Below, one piece after another: positions 52,389 through 61,785 of a stretch of DNA of 64,000 bases. The stretch's first letter is position 1. Every line of letters begins with the position of its first letter. Source of the DNA: Clostridium sp. D33t1_170424_F3 (lineage in GTDB: Bacteria > Bacillota > Clostridia > Oscillospirales > Acutalibacteraceae); NCBI RefSeq assembly GCF_015667585.1, contig NZ_JADPEG010000004.1, positions 140,217-204,216 on the forward strand. The letters are read 5' to 3'. The translations under genes were made by a program, and so were the position numbers. The notes beneath the pieces are model-generated. The model saw nothing but the letters and a program-made list of their open reading frames with translations. It made no database searches and was not told the origin of the DNA.

Positions 52389-52697
52389 CTAAATTTTGAT
52401 CCCGATGGCCTCACGGACATAGCGGGTGATGGAATCCTTGGTGCGCCCATTGCCATGCCGGTCCGGAATCTCTACAATCAGCGGGCGTTTGGCTTTCAGC
52501 TTGAGGTCGTAAACGAGATCCGGGCAAAGCTGGATCAACTGTTCCGTCATCAGGATGACCGCCACGTCGTCCATCGCCATTGCGTCGCTCAGGGCCTTTT
52601 GGACCTCCTCCGGCTCGTGAACCACAACGCCGTCGATCCCGGCGAGGCGCATGCCGACCTGGGTGTCCACATTGTCGCTGATCAAATGAAAGCGCAT
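52389..52697 (-). CDS. ntpF: V-type ATPase subunit F (central stalk)
   Basis: 102 residues. Rossmann-like small protein: FHLISDNVDTQVGMRLAGIDG, VAVILMTEQLIQLCPDLV and LIVEIPDRHG fit the F/AtpF family. Sits on D in the rotor and may regulate activity. Confidence 0.92.
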   Translation of the reverse strand: MRFHLISDNVDTQVGMRLAGIDGVVVHEPEEVQKALSDAMAMDDVAVILMTEQLIQLCPDLVYDLKLKAKRPLIVEIPDRHGNGRTKDSITRYVREAIGIKI

Positions 52698-52731
52698 AAA
52701 AATCCCCTTCTTTAGTTCAGTACTCGGTTCC

Positions 52732-53184
52732 TTAAACCTTGTTCAGGATCAGGATGGAAATCAACAGGCCGTACAGGGCGATACCTTCGCCCAGTGCGAC
52801 GAAGATCAGGGATTTACCAAACGCCTTCGGATCCTCGCTGGTTGCGCCGATTGCGGCGGGAGCGGAGGCGGCGACGGCAATACCGCCGCCGATGCCTGCC
52901 AGACCGGTGACGAGAGCGGCGGCCAAAAGGCCCATGCCCTTGGAGTTATCAATTGGGGAAGCTTCCGCGCTGGTGCTTACGGGAGCATCTGCCGGGACGT
53001 CGCCCTCCGGCGCTGCGGACGCAATCATCGGGGCCGCAAAGCTGATAACGCAGACGGCGAGGAATGCAATGAGCTGTGTGGCAACGGCTCTGCTGGTTTT
53101 TTTGCCGCGCTTGACCGCACGGATGGAAAGCGCAACGGAGACGACCAGGAATACGATCGGAACACAAAGAAATACAGCAGTCAT
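52732..53184 (-). CDS. ntpK: V-type ATPase proteolipid subunit K with an extra N-terminal hairpin
   Basis: 150 residues with four predicted helices. The C-terminal pair (about 92-122 and 127-150) is a normal c-subunit hairpin: TGLAGIGGGIAVAASAPAAIG and the ion-binding Glu in VALGEGIALYGLL. The N-terminal pair (TAVFLCVPIVFLVVSVALSI and LIAFLAVCVISFAAP) is not c-like, lacks a membrane carboxylate, and is joined by an Ala/Pro/Ser linker. Its end, MIASAAPEG, resembles a signal peptidase site. The start at 53184 has TTGGAGG upstream. The K ring carries ions across the membrane. Confidence 0.88.
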   Translation of the reverse strand: MTAVFLCVPIVFLVVSVALSIRAVKRGKKTSRAVATQLIAFLAVCVISFAAPMIASAAPEGDVPADAPVSTSAEASPIDNSKGMGLLAAALVTGLAGIGGGIAVAASAPAAIGATSEDPKAFGKSLIFVALGEGIALYGLLISILILNKV

Positions 53185-53299
53185 AATAAATACCTCCAAT
53201 ATTGAGTTCATAATAATATGACATCGGGGGATACCCGGTGCACTGGATAACAGGAAACAGCGTTCGGTCTGCGCGGCGCCGGCGAAGCGGCAGGCGGGA

Positions 53300-55246
53300 C
53301 TACTGTTCTCTGCGAACCACAACAGGATTGAACGGACGGCCGTCGCCATCGAAGAAGCGGCTGAACATCTCATAGAATTCCAGCCTCAGTACCTGGATGC
53401 CGACCAGCAGACCTTCCAGCGCCATGACGAAGACGTTGCCGATGACGGCGATCAGCACGTATGCAACGCCGCTTGACATTTCCGCCAGTGTAAAGACCAC
53501 CAGCATCATACCCGCGTGTACCAGCACGAACGCGCCCACACGAAGGAAGGACATGGTGTTTGTCGCATAGCTCAGAAGGAATTCAAACACTTCAAAAAAG
53601 TTCTGCATGATAAAATTGCCCCAGCTCTCCGGCTTCCAGTCGGAGCGGCGCTCCACCAGGCCGCCGAGGACCTCCCGGAAAAACATCACCAGAATGGGCA
53701 GTACAATCAGGCCGATGATATAAGCGGTATTGACAATCTGCCATCCAAAGATCAACTGTCCGCCGAAACCCGCCACCAAAGCGGTGTAGAAAACCAGTCC
53801 TGCCAGACCGTTCGGCCCAAACAATGCGTTTTCCCAGTGTTTTCTGCGGATACAGGAGTATATGTTGATCAGGATAGCGACAATGACAAGCAGAATGCCG
53901 ATTCCCACGGCGGAATAGATAATCATGTTGGTGGTTGCCGGTTCCATGACCTCGATGGGCTTGCCGCTCAGCCCGAATACATTTTTGTAAAGCGGGTCGA
54001 GCGCATGCTCAAAGCCGAAGACAGAGCCGAACAGGGCGCCAAACACCGCGGCGGAAATGCCGCAGGGGATCAAAATCTTGCCCAGCTTCATTTTCTTCCA
54101 TTTCCACATCAACCAGCCGACGATGGAAACGCAGACGCCCTGTCCCAAATCGCCGAACATGATGCCGAACAACAGGATATAGGTGATTGCGACAAAGGGG
54201 GTGGGGTCGACCTCGTCGTAGGAGGGCAGGCCGTACATATCCACAAAGAATTCAAAAGGCCGGAAAACCGCTTTGTTTTTCAAAGCGACCGGCGGGGAAT
54301 GACTCAATTCCTCCTCCGCGCCTTCAAAGGTATATTCCACGGAATCCAGCTGGTCCAGTTCCTTCTGGAATGCTTTCTCGCTGCTTGCGGGAATCCAGCC
54401 GGTGAGGATGAAGTTGTCGTTGTAGCGCGCGGCATAGCGGCGGATGCCAAAAAAGACGGACTGTTCCGTCAGATACGAATAAATCTGCGCACAGGCGGTC
54501 TGCTCCTTTTTCCAGAGCGCGTCGATCTTGGCGTCCACCCGCTGGATCTTTTCAATCTCCTGATCGCGCAGTGTCCGCAGCTCTTCCACGCCGCCTTCCG
54601 GAGTCCCGCGCAGCTCAGCCAGACGCGTCCGTTCAAAATAAAGGCTGGAGAAGATGCGGTCCACCTCGCTGACCGCGTCAATCGGCGCAAAATAGACGCC
54701 CCAGTATTTGAGATCGTCATGCGTGCAGGGGAAGAAGATAATATAAGGATTCTGCTTATAGGAATTCAGTTTTTCAAAGCTCTCCTTTGGAAGGGAGCCA
54801 AAGCGCACTTTAATATATTTGCAGTCGTGAATTTCGTCGAGGTTTAAATCCATACCGACGAAGTGGCTGACCTGCTCAATCTCCCTGGTGTACTGTTCCA
54901 CCTGCTGCTGCGCCTGCGCGCGCTCTTTTTGCAGGCTGTCCAGGGAGGAGGCTATGGAACGAACATAGGATTCCGTTTCCTCGCGGGTGAATTGCACATG
55001 TTCCATTTCTTTTTCACTCAGCAGCTCCAGCTTTTTGCGGGACGCGTTTACCGCGTCGGTCAGTCGCTGCAGCGGAGCGGAATAGGGATTCTCTTCACTC
55101 AGCGGGGTAAAATCAGAGGTATCGGAATAAAAGGAAAGGGAGTTGTCCGGGTGGAAAACGCCGGACTTACCGCACACGGCGGTGACTTTGTCCAGGTCTC
55201 CCATACGGCCGATAATGCTCGTTACCTTGATCTTTAGTACAGCCAA
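53300..55246 (-). CDS. ntpI: V-type ATPase subunit I (membrane stator)
   Basis: 648 residues. N-terminal cytoplasmic half with coiled coils (about 60-300), then about seven to eight helices from residue 360 (FVAITYILLFGIMFGDLGQG, SFLRVGAFVLVHAGMMLVVF). Forms the ion half-channels next to the K ring. Begins at a TTG behind GGAGG with ideal spacing. Confidence 0.95.
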   Translation of the reverse strand: MAVLKIKVTSIIGRMGDLDKVTAVCGKSGVFHPDNSLSFYSDTSDFTPLSEENPYSAPLQRLTDAVNASRKKLELLSEKEMEHVQFTREETESYVRSIASSLDSLQKERAQAQQQVEQYTREIEQVSHFVGMDLNLDEIHDCKYIKVRFGSLPKESFEKLNSYKQNPYIIFFPCTHDDLKYWGVYFAPIDAVSEVDRIFSSLYFERTRLAELRGTPEGGVEELRTLRDQEIEKIQRVDAKIDALWKKEQTACAQIYSYLTEQSVFFGIRRYAARYNDNFILTGWIPASSEKAFQKELDQLDSVEYTFEGAEEELSHSPPVALKNKAVFRPFEFFVDMYGLPSYDEVDPTPFVAITYILLFGIMFGDLGQGVCVSIVGWLMWKWKKMKLGKILIPCGISAAVFGALFGSVFGFEHALDPLYKNVFGLSGKPIEVMEPATTNMIIYSAVGIGILLVIVAILINIYSCIRRKHWENALFGPNGLAGLVFYTALVAGFGGQLIFGWQIVNTAYIIGLIVLPILVMFFREVLGGLVERRSDWKPESWGNFIMQNFFEVFEFLLSYATNTMSFLRVGAFVLVHAGMMLVVFTLAEMSSGVAYVLIAVIGNVFVMALEGLLVGIQVLRLEFYEMFSRFFDGDGRPFNPVVVRREQ

Positions 55247-55261
55247 TCATCACGCCTCCTT

Positions 55262-56308
55262 TCATAGATAATCGGCGACGGTGAGCAGCTTTTTAATCTC
55301 ATCGGGCGCCAGCTGGTAACGGATTCCCTCCACAATGTTGATGATGTCCTGCAGCTCGATCTGTGTCAGAAAGATGTAGGAGATCATGACCACGGAGGGA
55401 TGCGTGGAGAAGCGGATATCATGCCGGCAGGTACTGTATTTTACCCGGTCTGGAATCTGGTCGATGTAGGTGTGCTCTATTTTTTGGCACCGCTTGCCAA
55501 TGGAGGACTTTGCCATGACGTCGAGGACGTCTCCGGCGTCCGCCTCCAGCATTTCTTCCAGCAAACGGGGCTTGATGGTTCCAAAGGGAAGCAGTGTGCT
55601 GCGCACAAAGTCCGGGCTTTCGTGATAAGCGGTTTTCAGCCGGATGATGCGCGTCACATTGATCAGGTCGATGTACGTCTCAAAAATTTCCCGGAGCTGC
55701 CGGGAAGTCTCGCCGTGAGTGTACTTGCGAATGACCGTAAAGGCGCTGTCATAAAGGTAGGTATAGAGCGCGTTTTCAATTCCGGTGTAGTTCAGCGGCA
55801 CGCCCGCCACGGGGCGGAACGGCTCCATCAGCTTGCGATACGGCGTGTGGCTCAGGGCGTCCAGCAGGTCGTCGTAGCTCTGCACATGACTCAGCGCATA
55901 AAGGTCGATGCGTGTGTGCCGGTTGAGATAGGAGGGAAGCGAAAACAGATATTCTTCCGGCATTCCGGCGCCCAGATACATCAGGCTGTGCAGAATCTGC
56001 TCAATTTCGCTGCGCTCCAACAGGTACTGGGCAAAATGTTCGCCCACGGAAATCTCGTAGCGGCAGAGAGAGGCGTAATCCTCAAAGAGCTTTTGCCGCA
56101 GCTTGCTCTCCAGCTGCCCGCGGTGCACCTCGTTCTCATTGACGCCGGCCAAAATTTTGCCGTATGCCGTATGGCTCTTCAGGTAGCCGGCAACCTCGCT
56201 GACCGATTTGCAGTTCAGGAGTTCCCGGTAGTCCTCTTTTTTTAATCGCTTGCCATACATGGCGCGCGCTTTGGAAAGAATGGCGTTGGAGGAAAAATTG
56301 GAAAGCAT
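55262..56308 (-). CDS. ntpC: V-type ATPase subunit C
   Basis: About 348 residues, all-helical: NFSSNAILSKARAMYGKRL, NVTRIIRLKTAYHESPDFV, and a C-terminal VVMISYIFLTQIELQDIINI followed by EGIRYQLAP, the vATP-synt_AC39 signature end. Connects the central stalk to the K ring. The ATG at 56308 with GGAG upstream is chosen. It lies between the G/H and I genes. Confidence 0.92.
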   Translation of the reverse strand: MLSNFSSNAILSKARAMYGKRLKKEDYRELLNCKSVSEVAGYLKSHTAYGKILAGVNENEVHRGQLESKLRQKLFEDYASLCRYEISVGEHFAQYLLERSEIEQILHSLMYLGAGMPEEYLFSLPSYLNRHTRIDLYALSHVQSYDDLLDALSHTPYRKLMEPFRPVAGVPLNYTGIENALYTYLYDSAFTVIRKYTHGETSRQLREIFETYIDLINVTRIIRLKTAYHESPDFVRSTLLPFGTIKPRLLEEMLEADAGDVLDVMAKSSIGKRCQKIEHTYIDQIPDRVKYSTCRHDIRFSTHPSVVMISYIFLTQIELQDIINIVEGIRYQLAPDEIKKLLTVADYL

Positions 56309-56312
56309 CGTA

Positions 56313-56624
56313 TCACTCTCCAATCACTCTAGCAACAAGGGTATTCACCCATTCGTCGCCTTTTTTCCGGTAAAGATCGTCCAAATACCCGGCGCGCTCT
56401 TCGTTCTTCGCCTGGATTTTTTTCCAGCCTTCTTCCGCGATGGCACGCTCCTGCGGCTCGTTCATGGCGATGCGCTTCCTGGCGCGTTCCAGGTATTCCG
56501 CCCGGATCTGTTCACGCTTCTCTGTGACTTCCTTTTCGGAATTCACCTTTTCCAGCTGCGCCGCGTCGGTGATCTCTCTGGCTTTACGGTCCATATCCAC
56601 AATTTCTTTAATCAGGTTTTGCAT
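56313..56624 (-). CDS. ntpG: V-type ATPase subunit G/H (peripheral stalk)
   Basis: 103 residues, almost entirely charged coiled coil (IVDMDRKAREITDAAQLEKV onward), typical of the short stalk partner of E. First gene of the operon, with TTAAGGAGG before the ATG. Naming varies between G and H in different species. Confidence 0.8.
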   Translation of the reverse strand: MQNLIKEIVDMDRKAREITDAAQLEKVNSEKEVTEKREQIRAEYLERARKRIAMNEPQERAIAEEGWKKIQAKNEERAGYLDDLYRKKGDEWVNTLVARVIGE

Positions 56625-56838
56625 GACCGTACCTCCTTAAACGTAATCTATCGGATGGCCTTCGTCCGGAGGCCGTGCCTTAACAAACAGACAGCCCCGC
56701 TTCCAGAACTTCAGAGAAAACAGGTTCTCGGATAGCTCCGGGAAAAGCAGGGCGGCACACGTCCTTGGAGCCATGTTGGCGGCCAAGGGGGAAACCTCAT
56801 TCTTTTTGCAGGTTGCAGGAAAATCTCCTGCATGACTG
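56625..56838 (-). ncRNA. Possibly structured leader of the V-ATPase operon
   Basis: About 210 transcribed bases lie between the promoter and the first ribosome binding site. On the minus strand several stems are visible: GCAGGAGA..TCCTGC, CCTTGG..GCC..GGC..CCAAGG, GGCCT..AGGCC, and an enclosing CTATC..GATAG. No known riboswitch is recognised and no convincing ORF with a ribosome binding site is present. Confidence 0.35.
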
Positions 56839-56845
56839 TGTACCC

Positions 56846-56874
56846 ATTATAGTCTTCGGTTTCCGCTTTTTCAA
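56846..56874 (-). promoter_or_regulatory. Promoter of the V-ATPase operon
   Basis: Minus strand TTGAAA, 17 bases, TATAAT. The nine genes downstream have no other obvious promoter or internal terminator. Confidence 0.7.
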
Positions 56875-56961
56875 GCGTGTATTTGCGAAATGTAACGATT
56901 TTTCTGCAAGAATATGGGTGAACATTCACAAGGTTTTTTTGGTAAACTGCCGGAATTGCTT

Positions 56962-58320
56962 TTAATTTTTTAAGCTTTGCATGGGCGCGGGGATTCTTCC
57001 ACCCCGCTGGATAAACTTTGCGGGGGAGTAACGGTTGACCTCCATCACAGGGCCGCCGCCCAGCAGGCCGCCAAAGTTCAGTTCCTCACCCGCCGTTTTT
57101 CCGATCGCCGGAATCAGGCGGACCGCTGTAGTCTTGGAGTTTACCATACCGATGGCCGCTTCATCCGCAATGATGGCAGAAATTACCTCTGCCGGTGTAT
57201 CGCCGGGAACGGCAATCATATCAAGGCCGACGGAGCAGACCGCCGTCATCGCCTCCAGCTTGGTCAGAGAAAGCGCGCCGCAGCGAGCGGCGTTGATCAT
57301 ACCGGCGTCTTCCGTAACGGGGATAAACGCGCCGGAAAGGCCGCCAACATGGGAGGAAGCCATGATGCCGCCCTTTTTGACGGCGTCGTTCAGCAGCGCC
57401 AGTGCGGCGGTTGTGCCGTGCGCGCCGCAGCTTTCCAGGCCCATTTCCTCCAGAATATGGGCGACGGAATCGCCGACCGCGGGGGTGGGGGCGAGGGACA
57501 GGTCCACAATGCCGAAGGGAACGAACAGGCGGCGGGACGCCTCCTGTGCAACCAGCTGACCCATACGGGTAATTTTAAAGGCCGTCTTTTTGACGATGTC
57601 CGCTACGCCGGAGAGATCACAGTCCTCCGCTTTGGCCAGCGCGGCGCGCACCACGCCGGGGCCGGATACGCCCACATTGATTACGCAGTCCGGTTCGCCG
57701 GGGCCGTGGAAAGCGCCTGCCATAAACGGATTGTCCTCCGGCGCATTGCAGAAGACGACCAGCTTTGCCGCGCCAATGCAGTCGCGGTCCGCCGTGCGTT
57801 CCGCCACATCGCGGACAATGCCGCCCATTTTTGCCACAGCGTCCATGTTGATACCAGCCTTGGTGGTGCCGATGTTCACGGACGAGCAGACAAACTCAGT
57901 TTCGGACAAAGCCTCCGGGATGCTTGCCATCAGCGCGTAATCCCCGGGGCCAAAGCCCTTGTGGACCAGCGCGGAGTAACCGCCGATAAAATTGACGCCG
58001 GTCGCCTTGGCGGCGCGGTCCAGCGCTTTTGCAAAATGTACCGGGCTGCTGCCCGGGCAGGCCGCCGCCAGCATGGCGATGGGCGTCACGGAAATACGTT
58101 TGTGAATGATCGGGATGCCGTACTCCTTGCTGATGGCCTCGCCGGTCTTGACAAGGTTGCCCGCATACCGGCAGATTTTATCGTAAATTTTCTGGCATGC
58201 AGACTGGACGTCGCTGTCCGCGCAGTCCAGCAGGGAAATGCCCATGGTGATGGTGCGCACATCCAGGTTTTCATTGTCGATCATATTAATTGTTTCCAAA
58301 ATATCGTGGGAATTCAGCAT
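56962..58320 (-). CDS. UPF0210 (PFL family) protein
   Basis: 452 residues. [70 protein letters not shown] and [22 protein letters not shown] segments (here [19 protein letters not shown]) match the UPF0210/DUF711 family, a soluble protein related to glycyl-radical-enzyme folds but of unknown function. It is almost always paired with a short ACT-domain protein, as here. AAAGGAG precedes the ATG. Confidence 0.93.
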   Translation of the reverse strand: MLNSHDILETINMIDNENLDVRTITMGISLLDCADSDVQSACQKIYDKICRYAGNLVKTGEAISKEYGIPIIHKRISVTPIAMLAAACPGSSPVHFAKALDRAAKATGVNFIGGYSALVHKGFGPGDYALMASIPEALSETEFVCSSVNIGTTKAGINMDAVAKMGGIVRDVAERTADRDCIGAAKLVVFCNAPEDNPFMAGAFHGPGEPDCVINVGVSGPGVVRAALAKAEDCDLSGVADIVKKTAFKITRMGQLVAQEASRRLFVPFGIVDLSLAPTPAVGDSVAHILEEMGLESCGAHGTTAALALLNDAVKKGGIMASSHVGGLSGAFIPVTEDAGMINAARCGALSLTKLEAMTAVCSVGLDMIAVPGDTPAEVISAIIADEAAIGMVNSKTTAVRLIPAIGKTAGEELNFGGLLGGGPVMEVNRYSPAKFIQRGGRIPAPMQSLKN

Positions 58321-58472
58321 GTTTGAGAACCACTCCTTTATTTTGTTATGCTGACAGGAGAATGAAGCTGAGAAGCGGACAACTTGCAGAAAGATCCGCC
58401 CTTTCTATGTTGGAACAATTTTTGTAAATAAGGACAGGAAAGGAAGCAAACATGGGAAAACTGCGGCAGGAC

Positions 58473-58495
58473 GAAAAACGCGGGCGTGGCGCCCG
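58473..58495 (-). terminator. Possible attenuator between ACT and UPF0210 genes
   Basis: On the minus strand CGGGCG-CCA-CGCCCG is followed by CGTTTTT. It lies in the 244-base gap between two genes that are normally co-transcribed, so it may only reduce readthrough. Confidence 0.35.
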
Positions 58496-58564
58496 GCAGG
58501 GTGGACAACGATGCCGCGGCCTTCTCAAACCGCTGATCTTCTGCTCTTATTTGCTGAAATTGCC

Positions 58565-58834
58565 CTAAATGCGATGCATGGAGTTAAAGATATCCTCGTG
58601 CATGACATGAATGGTCAGCCCCATGTTTTCTCCCACCTGGGTAAGTTCATCCACCAGATTCTGGAACGGAATTTCACATTTGGAAATGTCTACCATCATA
58701 ATCATTGCGAAAAGGTCCTGTAGAATGGACTGTGTGACCTCCACAACATTGACGCCGTTTTTGGCGCAGATCGCGGAAACCTGTGCAAGAATTCCGACCA
58801 TATCTTTGCCGATCACTGTGACAACTGCTCGCAT
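58565..58834 (-). CDS. ACT-domain protein (UPF0237)
   Basis: 89 residues forming a single ACT domain: AVVTVIGKDMVGILAQVSAI, NGVNVVEVTQSILQDLFAMI and a MGLTIHVMHEDIF end. Such domains bind amino acids and regulate partners. It is the usual companion of UPF0210. GGAGG precedes the ATG, and the gene has its own consensus-like promoter. Confidence 0.93.
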   Translation of the reverse strand: MRAVVTVIGKDMVGILAQVSAICAKNGVNVVEVTQSILQDLFAMIMMVDISKCEIPFQNLVDELTQVGENMGLTIHVMHEDIFNSMHRI

Positions 58835-58889
58835 ATGCGAATACCTCCATGAAAGTTTAATTTAAGAGGACATACGACTCTATTCAACC

Positions 58890-58918
58890 ATTATGAACGG
58901 AAAGAATGGCTGTGTCAA
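58890..58918 (-). promoter_or_regulatory. Promoter of the ACT-UPF0210 unit
   Basis: Minus strand TTGACA, 17 bases, CATAAT. The rest of 58835-59150 is AT-rich and probably carries the divergent promoter of the PHP gene; TATGAT at 59075 is a candidate -10 without a good -35. Confidence 0.65.
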
Positions 58919-59150
58919 GCGTACTTTGTTTTATAAAGGAGTAAAAAGGGGCGCAGTAAACAAAGGACAGTGTAAATCTGACTGGCAATTTGTAACCTTC
59001 GGAAAGTTGTTTAAAATTATACGTTATTTATGCAGTTGAAATAGGGAGGATTCATCTATCAATCGTTTGTAAAGTATGATAAACTGAAACCATTATAAGG
59101 AAAATGAATTTTTATACAGCAGTTTTAAAGGATAGAGGATGTGACTGAAA

Positions 59151-59963
59151 GTGAAATACCGGTATTTGTCGGACAGCCATGTGCATACCGACTGTTCCCG
59201 CGATGCGGCGGATCCGACGTCCATGATGTGCGAGAGTGCCTGCCGGCTGGGATTGTATACGCTGACGATTACAGATCACTGTGAATGCAATGTATATAAG
59301 GAAGAAGCGTATGACCGCTCTGTCCGCCAGTCGTACTTTGAAGCCCGCAAGGCTTCGGCGGTTTTCCATGGCCGCCTGCATGTGCGCGCGGGCGTGGAGA
59401 TCGGGCAGCCGATACAGAATCTGGAAGCGGCAAATGAGGTGCTGGACGCCTGTGATTTTGACTTTGTTTTGGCGTCTGTACATAATGTAAAGGGAATGGC
59501 CGACTTTTACGAGCTGGATTATAAGGAAATACAGCTCAACGACGTATTGATGCGGTATTTCGACGAGATCATGGAAACGATCGAATGGGGCCGCTTTGAC
59601 TCCCTGGCGCATCTGACGTATCCCTGGCGTTACATTGTGGGAGAGCACGGCCTGATCATCGACGACCGTTTATTTGACGATCGAGTAGACCAGGCTTTAA
59701 AAGCGCTGATTGCTTCTGACAAGGCGCTGGAGATCAACACCAGCGGCCTGCGGCAGAAGCTGGGGGAAACCATGCCGAACCGGAAGATTCTGGAACGGTA
59801 TCGCGAGCTGGGAGGAAGGCTGGTGACGGTTGGGTCCGACGCGCACCGCTGGGCCGATGTGGGCGGCGGCGTGGAAGAGGGTCTTGCCCTGCTTAAGAAG
59901 GCGGGCTTCAGCCATTTTACAGTGTATGCCCATCATACGCCTAAATTTCTTCCAATTGAATAG
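59151..59963 (+). CDS. PHP-domain phosphatase, histidinol-phosphatase (HisJ) type
   Basis: 270 residues. Metal-binding PHP motifs: SDSHVHTDCSRDA, TITDHCE, a Glu in RAGVEIGQP, ASVHNVKG, DSLAHLTYP, and GSDAHRWADVG. These fit the HisJ family that removes phosphate from histidinol phosphate, but no his gene is adjacent, so another sugar or nucleotide phosphate is possible. GTG start. Confidence 0.85.
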   Translation: MKYRYLSDSHVHTDCSRDAADPTSMMCESACRLGLYTLTITDHCECNVYKEEAYDRSVRQSYFEARKASAVFHGRLHVRAGVEIGQPIQNLEAANEVLDACDFDFVLASVHNVKGMADFYELDYKEIQLNDVLMRYFDEIMETIEWGRFDSLAHLTYPWRYIVGEHGLIIDDRLFDDRVDQALKALIASDKALEINTSGLRQKLGETMPNRKILERYRELGGRLVTVGSDAHRWADVGGGVEEGLALLKKAGFSHFTVYAHHTPKFLPIE

Positions 59964-59973
59964 TGCGTTTTTC

Positions 59974-60010
59974 AGCTCCTCCCTTTTTGCAGGGGGGAGC
60001 TCTCTTTTTT
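59974..60010 (+). terminator. Intrinsic terminator after the PHP gene
   Basis: AGCTCCTCCC with GGGGGGAGCT (one G-U pair), short loop, then CTCTTTTTT. Confidence 0.8.
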
Positions 60011-60134
60011 GCGTTTTTATGCAGGTAATGGCTTTCCATACGCTGGAATTTGATGTATACTATATCTTATTATTCAAAAAGCGCCGTCTTTGACGGCAAA
60101 ACAATTTGAAATCAGGACCGGAGGAATGGAAGTT

Positions 60135-60620
60135 ATGGACCGTTTATTGGAGTTACTGAGTCAAAATGCCCGTCTGTCCAACCAGCAGCTTGCCGTTATG
60201 CTGAACAAAACAGAGGACGAGATACAAAACCAGATTACAGCGTATGAAAAGGCGGGAATCATCCGCGGCTATCAGGCGCTGGTCAACTGGGAAAAGGCCG
60301 ACGCCAATAAGGCGTTTGCTTTGATTGAGCTGCGTGTGACGCCGCAGCGCGACCGCGGTTTTGATGAGATTGCCCATCGCATCATGCAGTTTGACGAGGT
60401 GGACAGCGTATACCTGATGTCGGGCGGTTTCGATCTGGCGGTGATGGTGCATGGGGATACCATGCAGGCCATCGCCATGTTTGTCGCCCGGCGGTTGGCG
60501 CCTCTTGGTTCCGTACTTTCCACCGCCACGCATTTTATTCTGACCCGCTATAAGGACGGCGGCGTCATTCTCAATTCCGAAGACGAGAAGGACGAGAGAA
60601 GGAGTGTGCTCTGTGATTGA
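60135..60620 (+). CDS. Lrp/AsnC-family regulator (AlaR-like)
   Basis: About 161 residues. N-terminal winged helix (LLELLSQNARLSNQQLAVML, AGIIRGYQALVNW) and C-terminal RAM effector domain (LIELRVTPQRDRGFDEIAHR, VYLMSGGFDLAVMVHG). These proteins bind amino acids as dimers or octamers. The coding end overlaps the start of the aminotransferase gene by 8 bases, the arrangement of B. subtilis alaR-alaT (yugG-yugH). The ATG at 60135 is favoured for ribosome-site spacing over 60126. Confidence 0.9.
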   Translation: MDRLLELLSQNARLSNQQLAVMLNKTEDEIQNQITAYEKAGIIRGYQALVNWEKADANKAFALIELRVTPQRDRGFDEIAHRIMQFDEVDSVYLMSGGFDLAVMVHGDTMQAIAMFVARRLAPLGSVLSTATHFILTRYKDGGVILNSEDEKDERRSVLCD

Positions 60621-61782
60621 TTATAGAGCGGTGCTCAATGATAAGGTGCAGGCGATCAAACCCTCCGGAATCCGGCGCTTCTTTGACATTGCCAACGAGA
60701 TGGACAATGTGATTTCCCTGTCGATCGGGGAGCCGGATTTCACGACTCCCTGGCATGTGCGGCAGGAGGGCATCCACTCTCTGGAGGACGGGAAAACCTG
60801 GTATTCTCCGAACCGCGGCTTTATAGAGCTGCGTGAGGAAATTTCCCGCTGGTTCAAGCGTCATTATCATGTGGAATACAACCCCAAGGAGGAAGTGCTG
60901 GTGACGGTGGGCGGCTCGGAAGCGCTGGACCTTTGCCTGCGCTCTCTGATTCGCCCTGGGGACGAGGTGCTGATCCCGGAACCCAGTTTTGTCTGCTATG
61001 TCCCGTTGACGGAGATGGCGGGCGGCGTGCCGGTTACCATAGAAACCAAGGCGGAGGATAAATTTCGTTTGACCGCCGAGGCGCTGCGTGCAAAGATCAC
61101 CCCGAAGAGCAAGCTGCTGATCCTGCCCTTTCCGAACAATCCGACCGGTGCGGTCATGCGACGGAAACATCTGGTTGAAATCGCGGAGGTGGTGAAGGAA
61201 TATAACCTGACCGTCCTTTCCGATGAAATATACGGCGCGCTGACCTACGGCGATACCAGCCACGTCACCTTCAGCGCCATCGATGGGATGCGGGAACGCA
61301 CCATTGTGTGCAACGGTTTTTCCAAGGCGTTTGCCATGACCGGATGGCGGCTGGGTTACGCAGTTGGGCCAAAGGAGATCATCGGCGCGATGACCAAGCT
61401 GCACCAGTATGCTATTATGAGCGCGCCGACCACGGCCCAGTATGCGGCGATTGAGGCAATGCGCAACGGCGATGAGGACATCGTTTATATGCGGGAACAG
61501 TACGATATGCGCCGCCGTCTGATTGTGGACGGCTTTAATGCGATGGGGCTGACCTGCTTTGAACCGGAGGGCGCTTTTTATGTGTTCCCCTGTATCAAGA
61601 AGACAGGCCTGACGTCGGAGGAATTCTGCGAAAAGCTGTTGTATGACGAGCACGTCGCCGTGGTGCCGGGGACGGCGTTCGGCCCGAGCGGGGAGGGGTT
61701 TGTCCGCGTTTCCTATTCGTATTCGATCAAACACATTACGGAAGCGCTTTCCCGCATCGGCCACTTTATCAGCCAGTTTTAA
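60613..61782 (+). CDS. Class I/II aminotransferase, AlaT/PatA-like
   Basis: 389 residues, PLP-dependent. ISLSIGEPDFTTPWHV, YSPNRGFIELREEISRWF, VTVGGSEALDLCL, FPNNPTGAV, LSDEIYGALTY, and the Schiff-base Lys238 in NGFSKAFAMTGWRLGY. In B. subtilis the equivalent pair makes alanine from pyruvate; other acceptors are possible. GTG at 60613 with AAGGAG upstream. It is translationally coupled to the Lrp regulator. Confidence 0.93.
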   Translation: MIDYRAVLNDKVQAIKPSGIRRFFDIANEMDNVISLSIGEPDFTTPWHVRQEGIHSLEDGKTWYSPNRGFIELREEISRWFKRHYHVEYNPKEEVLVTVGGSEALDLCLRSLIRPGDEVLIPEPSFVCYVPLTEMAGGVPVTIETKAEDKFRLTAEALRAKITPKSKLLILPFPNNPTGAVMRRKHLVEIAEVVKEYNLTVLSDEIYGALTYGDTSHVTFSAIDGMRERTIVCNGFSKAFAMTGWRLGYAVGPKEIIGAMTKLHQYAIMSAPTTAQYAAIEAMRNGDEDIVYMREQYDMRRRLIVDGFNAMGLTCFEPEGAFYVFPCIKKTGLTSEEFCEKLLYDEHVAVVPGTAFGPSGEGFVRVSYSYSIKHITEALSRIGHFISQF

Positions 61783-61785
61783 TCT

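Noticed and set aside
56711..56838. A 40-codon ORF in the V-ATPase leader
   Set aside because: No ribosome binding site before the ATG and a Pro/Arg-rich nonsense-like translation.
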